From Paraburkholderia saeva (lineage in GTDB: Bacteria; Pseudomonadota; Gammaproteobacteria; Burkholderiales; Burkholderiaceae), in the NCBI RefSeq assembly GCF_907164555.1, contig NZ_CAJQZC010000007.1, positions 248,001 to 312,000 on the forward strand: 64,000 nucleotides of DNA. The letters are read 5' to 3'. Below are positions 8,866 through 17,152 of this stretch, one piece after another. Both the position numbers and the translations under genes were made by a program. Position 1 is the stretch's first letter. Each line of letters starts with the position of its first letter. The notes under the pieces are model-generated. The model searched no databases, was not told the origin of the DNA, and saw only the letters and a program-made list of their open reading frames with translations.

Positions 8866-9405
8866 ATGAAATGGTTCGACTCCTTCTTTGAGCTGTCGGC
8901 ACGCGGCGTCGCGCAGCGCAGCTCGCGACGCGGTGCGATGGCGAAGCTTGGCCGTGTGCTGGTGGGCTCGGCACTCGTGCCGCTGCTGCCGGTGGACCGC
9001 ACGTTCGCCGCTGGAAACGCGGAGCCTGCCAGCGGCGCGTCGGGCGCCGCCGCCGGCAAAAGCGACGACCCGTATAGCTGCGACTACTGGCGCTACTGCG
9101 CGATCGATGGCTGGCTTTGCAGCTGCTGCGGTGGCACAGCGAGCAGCTGCCCGCCGGGCACGACGCCTTCGCCGATCACATGGATCGGCACGTGCCGCAA
9201 TCCGCACGACGGCAACGATTACATCGTTTCGTACAACGACTGCTGCGGCAAGACTTCGTGCGGCCGCTGCTTCTGCAACCGCAACGAACGCGAGAAGCCG
9301 CTTTACAAGCTGTCCCTGAACAACGACATCAACTGGTGCATGGCAAGCGGCAACGCCAATTACCACTGCTCGGTATCGGCACTGCTCGGAGTATCAAAGC
9401 AATGA
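8866..9405 (+). CDS. aauA: TTQ amine dehydrogenase, small (light) subunit
   Basis: 179 residues; carries the catalytic tryptophan tryptophylquinone. The leader contains twin arginines (SSRRGAMAKLG), so Tat export is likely. The mature part has 14 cysteines by my count, starting with CDYWRYCAIDG. Aligned by eye to Paracoccus methylamine dehydrogenase, the TTQ tryptophans are W106 (TPSPITWIGTC) and W157 (DINWC), and the catalytic aspartate is D125 (YNDCC). The residue before YHC, a threonine in the Paracoccus enzyme as I remember it, is N165 here. The two extra cysteines lie in CSCC and SCGRCFC. The stop overlaps the next gene in an ATGA. Confidence 0.9.
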   Translation: MKWFDSFFELSARGVAQRSSRRGAMAKLGRVLVGSALVPLLPVDRTFAAGNAEPASGASGAAAGKSDDPYSCDYWRYCAIDGWLCSCCGGTASSCPPGTTPSPITWIGTCRNPHDGNDYIVSYNDCCGKTSCGRCFCNRNEREKPLYKLSLNNDINWCMASGNANYHCSVSALLGVSKQ

Positions 9406-9908
9406 AGTCCTCAATCGCAAGGCGGCGCTGGAGCCGGCTCATGTCTGCGTTGCTCGCGTTGAGCGCGTCGATCGTCTCGGCGCACGCACTCGCACAAAGC
9501 GTTCAATACGCGTCGGGCAAAGGCATTTTCGACACGAAATGCGCGGTGTGCCATCAGGCAGGCGGCAAGGGCCAGGATGGTCTCGCGCCTCCGCTGACGC
9601 AACTGCCCGGCAGGTACGCAGGCGATGCAGCCGGGCGCCGTCAGCTGGGCCTGACCGTGCTGAACGGCATGTTCGGCGCCATCACGATCAAGGACAAGAC
9701 GTACAACTTCAAGATGCCGAGTTTTGCTTCCGCCTCGGATGAAGAACTCGCCAGTGTCCTGAACTACGTCGTGTTCGACCTGAACGCAAAGCATGACAAG
9801 GCAAAGCCGTTCACCGCAGCAGAGATCAAGACGCTGCGTGCGGCGCCGATGGACGGCGCGCAGGTGCGTGAGAACCGCGCTGCGCTGATCAAAAGCCTCG
9901 GTCTATGA
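9402..9908 (+). CDS. Monohaem cytochrome c (first of a tandem pair)
   Basis: 168 residues with a signal peptide ending near ALAQS and one haem site, CAVCH, at about residue 47. It is probably the periplasmic electron acceptor for the amine dehydrogenase, in the same position as the small cytochrome reported in the Alcaligenes aau cluster. A KMPSF segment near residue 106 could provide the axial methionine. It overlaps the light-chain gene and the next cytochrome gene by ATGA at both ends. Its C-terminal part (KPFTAAEIKTLRAAP, then VRENRAALIKSL) is mirrored in the next protein, so the pair looks duplicated. Confidence 0.88.
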   Translation: MKSSIARRRWSRLMSALLALSASIVSAHALAQSVQYASGKGIFDTKCAVCHQAGGKGQDGLAPPLTQLPGRYAGDAAGRRQLGLTVLNGMFGAITIKDKTYNFKMPSFASASDEELASVLNYVVFDLNAKHDKAKPFTAAEIKTLRAAPMDGAQVRENRAALIKSLGL

Positions 9909-10372
9909 ATCCGCTGCTGATCGTGTTGCGCGCCGCGTGTGTGTTGGGCGTGGCGCTGTCGCTGCCCGCTCATGCAGAGGACGGAGCCTATGACGCGGTC
10001 GCGGCGAAACAGGCATGGACGCTCAACTGCATGGGATGTCATACACCGGACGCGCACGCCATCCGTGGAAAAGTACCGGCGTTGAGCGACTCGTTAGGAC
10101 ATTTCGTTCGACTCAAGGAAGGGCGCGAGTTCGTGATGCGTGTGCCGGGTGCATCGAACTCGGCGCTGACCGATGCTGAACTGGCGAACGTTCTTAACTG
10201 GCTTATCGATACGAAGAACGCGAAGAGCCGGCCGGCGGATTTCAAACCTTTTACCGCGCAGGAGATTGCCAGTAACAGGCGGCCTGCGCTAACCGATGTC
10301 GCGGTTCACCGCGCGATGCTGGTCGACAGATTGCACGCGACGGGCGACACGGCAGTCGCAAAAGACTACTAG
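9905..10372 (+). CDS. Monohaem cytochrome c (second of a tandem pair)
   Basis: 155 residues with a signal peptide ending at PAHAEDG and one haem site CMGCH at about residue 42. It shares with the preceding cytochrome a tail of the form KPFTAxEIxxxRxxP followed by VxxxRxxLxxxL. A methionine in FVMRVPG may serve as the sixth haem ligand. It overlaps the upstream gene by four bases, so both are probably made in fixed ratio. It likely passes electrons from the dehydrogenase toward an oxidase or a second carrier. No azurin- or amicyanin-like copper protein is present. Confidence 0.87.
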   Translation: MNPLLIVLRAACVLGVALSLPAHAEDGAYDAVAAKQAWTLNCMGCHTPDAHAIRGKVPALSDSLGHFVRLKEGREFVMRVPGASNSALTDAELANVLNWLIDTKNAKSRPADFKPFTAQEIASNRRPALTDVAVHRAMLVDRLHATGDTAVAKDY

Positions 10373-10421
10373 CGGGCGGCTTAAGCCCCATCACGAATTA
10401 CAGGTACTGGAGATCGAGGCA

Positions 10422-11783
10422 ATGAGAGCGAAGACACGTGTAATGGCAATGTGCTCAACGGCGGTGTTGACCGGCCTGCTAGGCGCGATGGCCGGTTCGG
10501 CACTGGCGGACACGACCGGTATGGACAAGGCAGCCAGCGCGGACGGCAAGATTCCCGCGTATGCGGGTCCGCAGGCATCGCCCGTGGACTGGTCGTACGG
10601 CAAGGTGCGCGGCGACTTCTGGAAGCACAAGGGTGAAAAGCCGCTGTACTCGATCGATGCCAGCAACGTCGACAAGTATGCCGACCGCCTGACGCCCGGA
10701 CAGATCCAGCTCGTCAAGCAGAAGAAGGGCTATCGCATGGACGTCTATCAGACGCATCGCGAATGCGGCGCGCCGGACTTCGTGCAGGCCAACATGGAAA
10801 AGAACGCCACCCAGGCGAAGCTCGATGCGGCCGGCGAATCGCTCGAAACCGCTGCGCTGCCGGGCATGCCGTTCCCGGCGCCGAAGAACGGTGCCGAGGC
10901 AATGTGGGACCACCTTGCGCGCTATCGCGGCGTGGGCATGGAATGGCAGAAGGCGATCACAGGCGCGTCGCCGCGCCCGGGCAGCAGCGAATGGATTCTC
11001 GCGGAATCGAAGCAGACGGTGTTCTTTCCGTGGGGCAAGAAGGGTGTCACCACGCCACAGCAGGCGGGCATTCTCTACGGCATCTACTTTGCGTATCAGA
11101 CGCCGGCGGCCCTGGCGGGGCAGGGTCTTGTTCAACGCGACTTCTTCGACAAATCGAGCGATACGTTCTACTACTTCACGGGTCAGCGCCGCGTGCGCCG
11201 CATGCCGTCGTACTCGTATGACGCGCCGCAGATCGGGTTCGAGAACCAGTACACCGTCGATGAACCGTGGCTCTTTAACGGCACGCTCGACCGCTTTAGC
11301 TGGAAGCTCGTCGGCAAGAAGGAAATCTATGTGCCGTACAACGACTTCGGCATGTTCAACTTCAAGGCGAAATTCGACGACATCTACAAGGCCGACGGTG
11401 TGACGCCGGATGCGCGTCGCTATGAGCTGCATCGTGTGTACGTGGTGGAAGCAACCGTCAAGCCGGGCGTGCGCCACGTCGCGTCGAAGAAGGTCTTCTA
11501 TATCGACGAAGACAGCGGTATCGCGCTTGCCGGCGAAGACTACGACGCACAGGGCAAGCTCTGGAAGGTCAAGGAGGCGTATCTGATTCCGGTGTACGAA
11601 CTGCACGGTGCATGCGATATCGAGCCGTTCGTCCAGTACGACCTGAGCAATGGCCGCTACGTGATCGACCAGTCGACGATCGGCACGAACACCGACATCC
11701 GCTGGTATGACGACGTCAACGATCCGCGCTTCAAGGACGACTTCTATACGTCTGAAAGCCTCCGCAGCGTAAGCGAACGATAA
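10422..11783 (+). CDS. DUF1329 family secreted protein
   Basis: 453 residues, the usual DUF1329 length. The signal peptide (MRAKTRVMAMCSTAVLTGLL..SALA) leads to a mature region with GKIPAYAG near its start, then repeated aromatic beta segments such as DTFYYFTGQRRVRRMPS and LVGKKEIYVPYNDFG, and DEDSGIALAGEDYDAQGKL near the end. The fold resembles LolA/LolB-type lipid carriers by family knowledge, but no function is proven. It almost always travels with a DUF1302 outer-membrane protein, as here. The ATG at 10422 follows GGAGATCGAGG and begins the signal peptide. Confidence 0.88.
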   Translation: MRAKTRVMAMCSTAVLTGLLGAMAGSALADTTGMDKAASADGKIPAYAGPQASPVDWSYGKVRGDFWKHKGEKPLYSIDASNVDKYADRLTPGQIQLVKQKKGYRMDVYQTHRECGAPDFVQANMEKNATQAKLDAAGESLETAALPGMPFPAPKNGAEAMWDHLARYRGVGMEWQKAITGASPRPGSSEWILAESKQTVFFPWGKKGVTTPQQAGILYGIYFAYQTPAALAGQGLVQRDFFDKSSDTFYYFTGQRRVRRMPSYSYDAPQIGFENQYTVDEPWLFNGTLDRFSWKLVGKKEIYVPYNDFGMFNFKAKFDDIYKADGVTPDARRYELHRVYVVEATVKPGVRHVASKKVFYIDEDSGIALAGEDYDAQGKLWKVKEAYLIPVYELHGACDIEPFVQYDLSNGRYVIDQSTIGTNTDIRWYDDVNDPRFKDDFYTSESLRSVSER

Positions 11784-11843
11784 CAATGACCGGGCGCCTC
11801 GCGCGCCCGGCAAAACACAACAAGGACAGCAGGGGAAAATGCA

Positions 11844-13667
11844 ATGACGAGACTGGCTTCAAGAAGCGTTCTATCATTAGGTATGCTAATGGCGTCAGCG
11901 AGCGCATATGCATACGACTTTTCGCTGTCTGATGGAACGATCAACGGTTCATGGGTCACGAACCTGACGGCGGGCGGCGGTGTCCGTACCAAGAGCCCGA
12001 GCTGTTCACTGACGGGCGACCCGAACTCGAACGGTTGTGGTGCGGCAGCGAACGTGAACCAGTGGGGTTTCGGCGACATGGGCGACCTGAACTACCGCAA
12101 GGGTCAGGCGTTCTCCACGTACGTCAGCGCCACCAGCGAACTGCTGCTGGCGATGCCGGACAAGGGCCTCAAGTTCCTCGCGCGCGGTACCGCGTTCTAC
12201 GATTTTCTCGCGCCGGATACGGCACGCACCTCGCTTGCAAGCGACGCCAAGGCGCAGCTCGCGCAAGACGCGTATCTGCTCGATCTCTGGGCGCAAAAGG
12301 ATTTCCGCCTTGGCGACCAGTCGGCGCACGTGCGACTGGGTAACCAGGTGATCAACTGGGGCGAAAGCGTATTTGCGACGGGCGGTATCAATGCAACCAA
12401 TTCGGTCGATATCCAGAAGCTGCTGATTCCCGGCTCGCAATTGAAGCAGGCGCTGCTGCCCGCGCCGATGATCAGCTTCGCGTCTGGCATCGCGTCGGGT
12501 CTGAGCACCGAGGCTTACTACCAGTTCCAGTGGAACGGTAACCGCTATCCGCCGGTCGGCAGCTACTGGTCGGTGACGAACAACTTTGGCCGCGGCGCGC
12601 TGCCCACCACGATCAACAGCAACAACTTCAACGTCGGTGGCGTGGATGCCGGCACGATCGCCGGTCCGAATTCGAAAGATACGAATGCCGTCAACGCGGC
12701 AAGCAATGGTCTTGTGAATGGCGTCTACGCGGGACCGCCGTACAACTCGATCGGCGTGCCGATTTCGGTGGCGCTGCCGGACAAGTCGCATCCGCAATTC
12801 GGCGTGAAGTTCAACTACAAGCCGAAAGCGGTCGACGTCAATCTCGGCTTCTACTACGAGAACTACACCGACAAGTCACCGGTGCTCTCGACACTCCCCG
12901 ATGGCACGAACCGCTGGCAGTATCTGCAGAACCGTCAGCTGTTCGGCGTGAGCGCGAACTTCTCGCTGGGTGACTGGGCAATCGGCACGGAACTCTCGTA
13001 CCGCCCGCACGACGCCGTTTCGCTGTCCAGCTGCTACAACCCGGGTGGTCCACTCGACCTGAACACGAATGGCGTGGCGGGCGTGCAGTGCAACCAGTGG
13101 ATGGACACGAAGAAGTTCCAGTACGACATCAACGGTCTCTTGAGCCTCACGCAGAGCGAGTACCCGTTCCTCAAGCTGATCAAGGCCGATCAGGCTTTGC
13201 TGACCGCGGAACTGACGTGGATCTACTACCCAGGTCTTTCGTCGAATGGGACGATCACGCGTTCGGTGGGCGGCACGAACGTCATGCAGGCGCCGGCAGC
13301 GGGCTATTTCCCGTGGCTCAACAACGGCTCAAGCCTTGGTTATCCGATTGCCGAATCGAAGGGCACGTCGAACTCCGTCGGTGCCACGCTCGACTTCAAC
13401 TGGACGTATGACGGCACGGTAATTCCGGGCTGGCAACTGACGCCGGGGATCACGTACACGCAGGCGCTCTACGGCTATACGCCGACGATGACCGGCAACT
13501 ATCTGCAGGGCGCGAAGTCGGCGAACTTCTACGTGCTCTTCAACCAGAACCCGACGAAATGGCAGGCAGGTCTTAACTACACGATGTTCTGGGGCGGTCA
13601 CGAAACCGTCGGGCAGCCATTCGCAGACCGTAACTTTGTCGGCTTCTTTGCGACACGCAATTTCTGA
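11844..13667 (+). CDS. DUF1302 family outer-membrane protein
   Basis: 607 residues with a signal peptide ending at SAYAYD. The mature protein has the alternating beta pattern and final phenylalanine (FFATRNF) of an outer-membrane barrel. Family marks include WVTNLTAGGGVRTKSPSC, RLGNQVINWGES and the final FADRNFVGFFATRNF. DUF1302 proteins are thought to form channels or receptors for hydrophobic compounds and occur with DUF1329 and MMPL/RND partners. A gap of 60 bases separates it from the DUF1329 gene. A strong hairpin lies directly after its stop, before the RND gene. Confidence 0.88.
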   Translation: MTRLASRSVLSLGMLMASASAYAYDFSLSDGTINGSWVTNLTAGGGVRTKSPSCSLTGDPNSNGCGAAANVNQWGFGDMGDLNYRKGQAFSTYVSATSELLLAMPDKGLKFLARGTAFYDFLAPDTARTSLASDAKAQLAQDAYLLDLWAQKDFRLGDQSAHVRLGNQVINWGESVFATGGINATNSVDIQKLLIPGSQLKQALLPAPMISFASGIASGLSTEAYYQFQWNGNRYPPVGSYWSVTNNFGRGALPTTINSNNFNVGGVDAGTIAGPNSKDTNAVNAASNGLVNGVYAGPPYNSIGVPISVALPDKSHPQFGVKFNYKPKAVDVNLGFYYENYTDKSPVLSTLPDGTNRWQYLQNRQLFGVSANFSLGDWAIGTELSYRPHDAVSLSSCYNPGGPLDLNTNGVAGVQCNQWMDTKKFQYDINGLLSLTQSEYPFLKLIKADQALLTAELTWIYYPGLSSNGTITRSVGGTNVMQAPAAGYFPWLNNGSSLGYPIAESKGTSNSVGATLDFNWTYDGTVIPGWQLTPGITYTQALYGYTPTMTGNYLQGAKSANFYVLFNQNPTKWQAGLNYTMFWGGHETVGQPFADRNFVGFFATRNF

Positions 13668-13687
13668 TCTTTACATCGCAATACAGG

Positions 13688-13716
13688 CGCGTGCCTTCAG
13701 GCATTTCAGGCACGCG
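13688..13716 (+). promoter_or_regulatory. Intra-operon hairpin after the DUF1302 gene
   Basis: An eight-base perfect stem, CGCGTGCC at 13688-13695 and GGCACGCG at 13709-13716, with a 13-base loop. Only a short T run follows, so it may be a partial terminator or an RNA-stability element that lowers expression of the downstream RND gene relative to the outer-membrane protein. Confidence 0.5.
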
Positions 13717-13752
13717 TGTTTATGGCAAGTCGCGGCATAGAAGGGGCGCAAC

Positions 13753-16116
13753 GTGTTGAACCGGCTGGTTGGAAAGCTCGAGACAGTGTTCTTTGGGCAT
13801 CGTGCGATCACGCTTGGCGTCATCGCTGTCTTTACGGTGGTGATGGCGTTCTTTGCGCTGCAGTTGCGTATGGACGCGGGTTTCGAAAAGCAGATCCCGA
13901 TCGGGCACGAATACATCAAGACGTTCCGGCAATACCGTGACGTGCTCTTTGGCGCAAACCGCATTACGGTTGTCGTCAAGGCGCGCAAGGGAACGATCTG
14001 GTCGCAGGAGGGCTTAAGCCGCCTGTATCAGGTCACGCAGGCCGTGAGCTATCTGCCGAACGTGGACCGTGGCGGCGTGCAGTCGCTGTGGACGCCGAAT
14101 TCGTTCGTCAACGAAATCACCGAAGACGGCTTTCGCGCCGACCCGCTGATCGACGGCACAATCACGCCGGAAAAACTCACGACGCAGAATATCGAGGCGA
14201 TCCGGCAGTCGACCTCGGTGGGCGGCTATGTCGGCGTGCTGGTGTCGCGCGACCAGACGAGTGCGATGGTGACGGCCGAACTCAATGAGCGGGATGCGAA
14301 CGGCAATGCGCTCGACTACGTCGCGTTCAACCGAATTCTTGAGGAGAAGTTGCGCAAGGCGTATGAAGACGGCAACTTCCAGGTGCAGATTATCGGTTTC
14401 GCGAAGCAGGTCGGTGACATCGCCGACGGCGCGTCCGGCGTGCTCGTGTTCTGTGCGCTCGCGCTCGTGCTGACGGCAGGCGCCGTGTACTGGTACAGCC
14501 AGTCGCTGCGCTTCACGATCCTGCCAATTGCCTGTTCGCTGACGTCGCTCGTATGGCAGTTCGGCACGTTGCGTCTGCTTGGCTTCGGCCTCGATCCGCT
14601 TGGCGTGCTGGTGCCGTTCCTCGTGTTCGCTATTGGCGTCTCTCACGGTATCCAGCAGATCAACTACATCGTGCGTGAACTGTCGCACGGCCGTAGTTCG
14701 CTCGAAGCCGCACGTCACAGCTTTAGCGGCCTGTTGATTCCTGGAACGCTCGCGCTTGTGACAGCACTCGTGTCGTTCATCACGCTGCTGCTGATTCCGA
14801 TTCCGATGGTGCGCGAACTGGCGATCACCGCGTCGCTTGGCGTCGGCTACAAGATCGTGACGAATCTGGTGATGCTGCCGGTCGTCGCTTCGTGCCTGCA
14901 ATTCACGAAATCTTACGCAGATCGTGCGCTCGCCACACGCGAGCGTCGTGCGCGCTGGCTCAGGACGCTTGCACGCGTCGCCGAGCCGCGCAATGCCGTT
15001 ATCACGCTTGCGATCACGGCTGTGGTGTTTGGCATTGCGGTATGGCAAAGCCGCGACCGCGTCGTCGGAACGTTGCAACCCGGCGCGCCCGAACTGCGTG
15101 CGGATTCGCGCTTCAATCAGGATGCGGTTGCGATCGCATCGAGTTACGACGTGGGGCTTGACTGGCTGACGGTCGTATTCGAGGCGTCGAAGTCGTCGGA
15201 CTGTACGGACCCACGTATTGGTCTCTTTGAAGACGAATTCGTGTCGTCGATGGGACGTGTGCCTGGTGTGATCTCGGTGGGTTCCTACGCGCAGATGTTG
15301 CGCACGTATAGCGAAGGCTATAACGAAGGCAGTCCGAAGATGTCCGTGATTCCGATCGATCCGACGAACTACGCCGCGCTGAGCGCCGAAATCAATCGCG
15401 TGCACGGCTACATGACCAAAGACTGCGCGATGACGGCGGTGCATCTGTTCCTTGCTGATCACAAGGCATCGACGATCAATCGCGTGATCGATGCCGTCAA
15501 GGCGTATCGCGCGGCGCATCGTCTTGACGGCCTGACGATTCGCCTCGCCGCTGGCAACGCAGGCGTGCTGGCCGCGACGAATGATGAAGTCGCAAGCAGC
15601 GAACTGCCGATGATGCTCTATGTGTACGCCGCGATCATCGTGCTCGTGCTGCTCGCGTATCGCGACTTCCGCGCAATGATCGCGTGCTGTCTGCCGCTGA
15701 CCGTGGCCACGTTCATCGGCTACTGGTTCATGAAAGAACTGCAGATCGGCCTCACGGTCGCGACGTTACCGGTGATGGTGCTGGCCGTCGGCATCGGCGT
15801 GGACTACGCGTTCTACATCTATAACCGCCTGCAGTTCCATCTGGCGAACGATGTGCCCATCGTCAAGGCGGTCGAGCAGTCGATTCTGGAAGTGGGTGTT
15901 GCCACGATCTTCACCGCGATCACGCTGGCTGTCGGCGTCGCGACGTGGAGCTTCTCGGCGCTCAAGTTCCAGGCCGACATGGGCAAGTTGCTGGCGTTCA
16001 TGTTCATCGTGAATCTGGTGATGGCCATGACCGCGCTGCCGGCGCTCGCCGTGCTGCTCGCGCGACTCTTCCCGCGGCGCAAGGCAGTCAGGCGTTCCAG
16101 CTTCTTCAGCCACTAG
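13753..16116 (+). CDS. RND/MMPL-family transporter
   Basis: 787 residues starting at GTG 13753 behind GAAGGGG. It has the two-fold RND pattern: an N-terminal helix, a large periplasmic loop (about residues 40-235), a block of five to six helices (VLVFCALALVLTAGAVYW onward), a second loop, and a second helix block (MMLYVYAAIIVLVLLAY onward). GIGVDYAFYIYNRL is the typical MMPL/HAE-3 helix with an aspartate. There is no adjacent membrane-fusion protein, so it is unlikely to be a classical drug pump. In DUF1302/DUF1329/YCF48 loci this transporter is thought to move lipids or hydrophobic substrates. Confidence 0.87.
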   Translation: MLNRLVGKLETVFFGHRAITLGVIAVFTVVMAFFALQLRMDAGFEKQIPIGHEYIKTFRQYRDVLFGANRITVVVKARKGTIWSQEGLSRLYQVTQAVSYLPNVDRGGVQSLWTPNSFVNEITEDGFRADPLIDGTITPEKLTTQNIEAIRQSTSVGGYVGVLVSRDQTSAMVTAELNERDANGNALDYVAFNRILEEKLRKAYEDGNFQVQIIGFAKQVGDIADGASGVLVFCALALVLTAGAVYWYSQSLRFTILPIACSLTSLVWQFGTLRLLGFGLDPLGVLVPFLVFAIGVSHGIQQINYIVRELSHGRSSLEAARHSFSGLLIPGTLALVTALVSFITLLLIPIPMVRELAITASLGVGYKIVTNLVMLPVVASCLQFTKSYADRALATRERRARWLRTLARVAEPRNAVITLAITAVVFGIAVWQSRDRVVGTLQPGAPELRADSRFNQDAVAIASSYDVGLDWLTVVFEASKSSDCTDPRIGLFEDEFVSSMGRVPGVISVGSYAQMLRTYSEGYNEGSPKMSVIPIDPTNYAALSAEINRVHGYMTKDCAMTAVHLFLADHKASTINRVIDAVKAYRAAHRLDGLTIRLAAGNAGVLAATNDEVASSELPMMLYVYAAIIVLVLLAYRDFRAMIACCLPLTVATFIGYWFMKELQIGLTVATLPVMVLAVGIGVDYAFYIYNRLQFHLANDVPIVKAVEQSILEVGVATIFTAITLAVGVATWSFSALKFQADMGKLLAFMFIVNLVMAMTALPALAVLLARLFPRRKAVRRSSFFSH

Positions 16117-16125
16117 GACACCATC

Positions 16126-17136
16126 ATGAAAGTACATATGAGCCTGAAGAAGGTCACTCATATTGCACAGGCAGCGTGTCTCGTCGCGACGCTGCAAATG
16201 ACAGGCAATGCCTGTGCGCAATCACAGCCGCAGGGCGCGTCGGGCGAAACGCAACTGAAGCTGCACGCAGCCGACGTGCGCGCGGACGCGACGCGTTCGA
16301 TGCTGCTTGGCGCGACGCGTGCGGGTAGCCGCATTGTTGCTGTCGGTGAGCACGGCATCGTGTTGCTGTCCGACGACAACGGCGCGACCTTTCGTCAGGC
16401 AAAGCGCGTGCCGGCAAATTCAACGCTGACGTCCGTGACGTTTGTCGACGCACAGCACGGCTGGGCCGCCGGCCACTGGGGCGTCGTGGTGAAAACCGAC
16501 GACGCCGGCGAAACGTGGACCCTGCAGCGCTCCGATACCACTGTCGATCAGCCTCTTTTCTCGATTGCGTTTCGCGATACGCGACACGGCTGGGCCGTCG
16601 GCTTGTGGTCGCTCCTTCTCACGACCGACGACGGCGGCGCGACGTGGACCACCCGCAAGCTCGACGAGAGCGCCGGCATCGGCAAGAGCGGGCTGAACCT
16701 GTACTCGGTATTTGCAGGTGCGCAGCAGGACGTCTACATCGCAGCCGAGCAGGGCACGGTGATGAAGTCGACCGATAACGGAGCGACCTGGCAGGCCACG
16801 CACACCGGCTACAAAGGCACGTTGTGGAGCGGCACCGTATCGCCAGACAACGTCATTTACGTCGGCGGTTTGCGTGGAAACATGTTCGAAAGCCGCGACG
16901 GCGGCACATCGTGGGCTGCATTGAAAACCGGCGTCAGCGGCTCGGTGACGGACCTCGTTGCGACGCCGCAAGGCATCGCAGGCGTCGCGCTGGACGGCTT
17001 CGTGATGCTGCTCAAGCCGGGGCAAACCACGTTCACGGTGAACCGGCTCGCCGGGCGTGATGCGCTCACCGCACTCGTTATGACGGGCGAAGGTTCGCCC
17101 GTACTGTTCTCTAAAGATGGCGTGATCGCCAGATAA
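16126..17136 (+). CDS. YCF48/BNR-repeat periplasmic protein
   Basis: 336 residues with a signal peptide ending near GNACAQ. The rest is a beta-propeller of YCF48/BNR-type blades, each with a turn such as SDDNGATF, TDDAGETW, TDDGGATW, STDNGATW and SRDGGTSW. The founding relative helps assemble photosystem II; in heterotrophs such proteins accompany RND/DUF1302 modules as presumed assembly or scaffold factors. It starts 10 bases after the RND stop and ends 17 bases before the aldehyde dehydrogenase. Its role here is inferred from that company only. Confidence 0.85.
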   Translation: MKVHMSLKKVTHIAQAACLVATLQMTGNACAQSQPQGASGETQLKLHAADVRADATRSMLLGATRAGSRIVAVGEHGIVLLSDDNGATFRQAKRVPANSTLTSVTFVDAQHGWAAGHWGVVVKTDDAGETWTLQRSDTTVDQPLFSIAFRDTRHGWAVGLWSLLLTTDDGGATWTTRKLDESAGIGKSGLNLYSVFAGAQQDVYIAAEQGTVMKSTDNGATWQATHTGYKGTLWSGTVSPDNVIYVGGLRGNMFESRDGGTSWAALKTGVSGSVTDLVATPQGIAGVALDGFVMLLKPGQTTFTVNRLAGRDALTALVMTGEGSPVLFSKDGVIAR

Positions 17137-17152
17137 CAAGCCAGGAGCTGAC

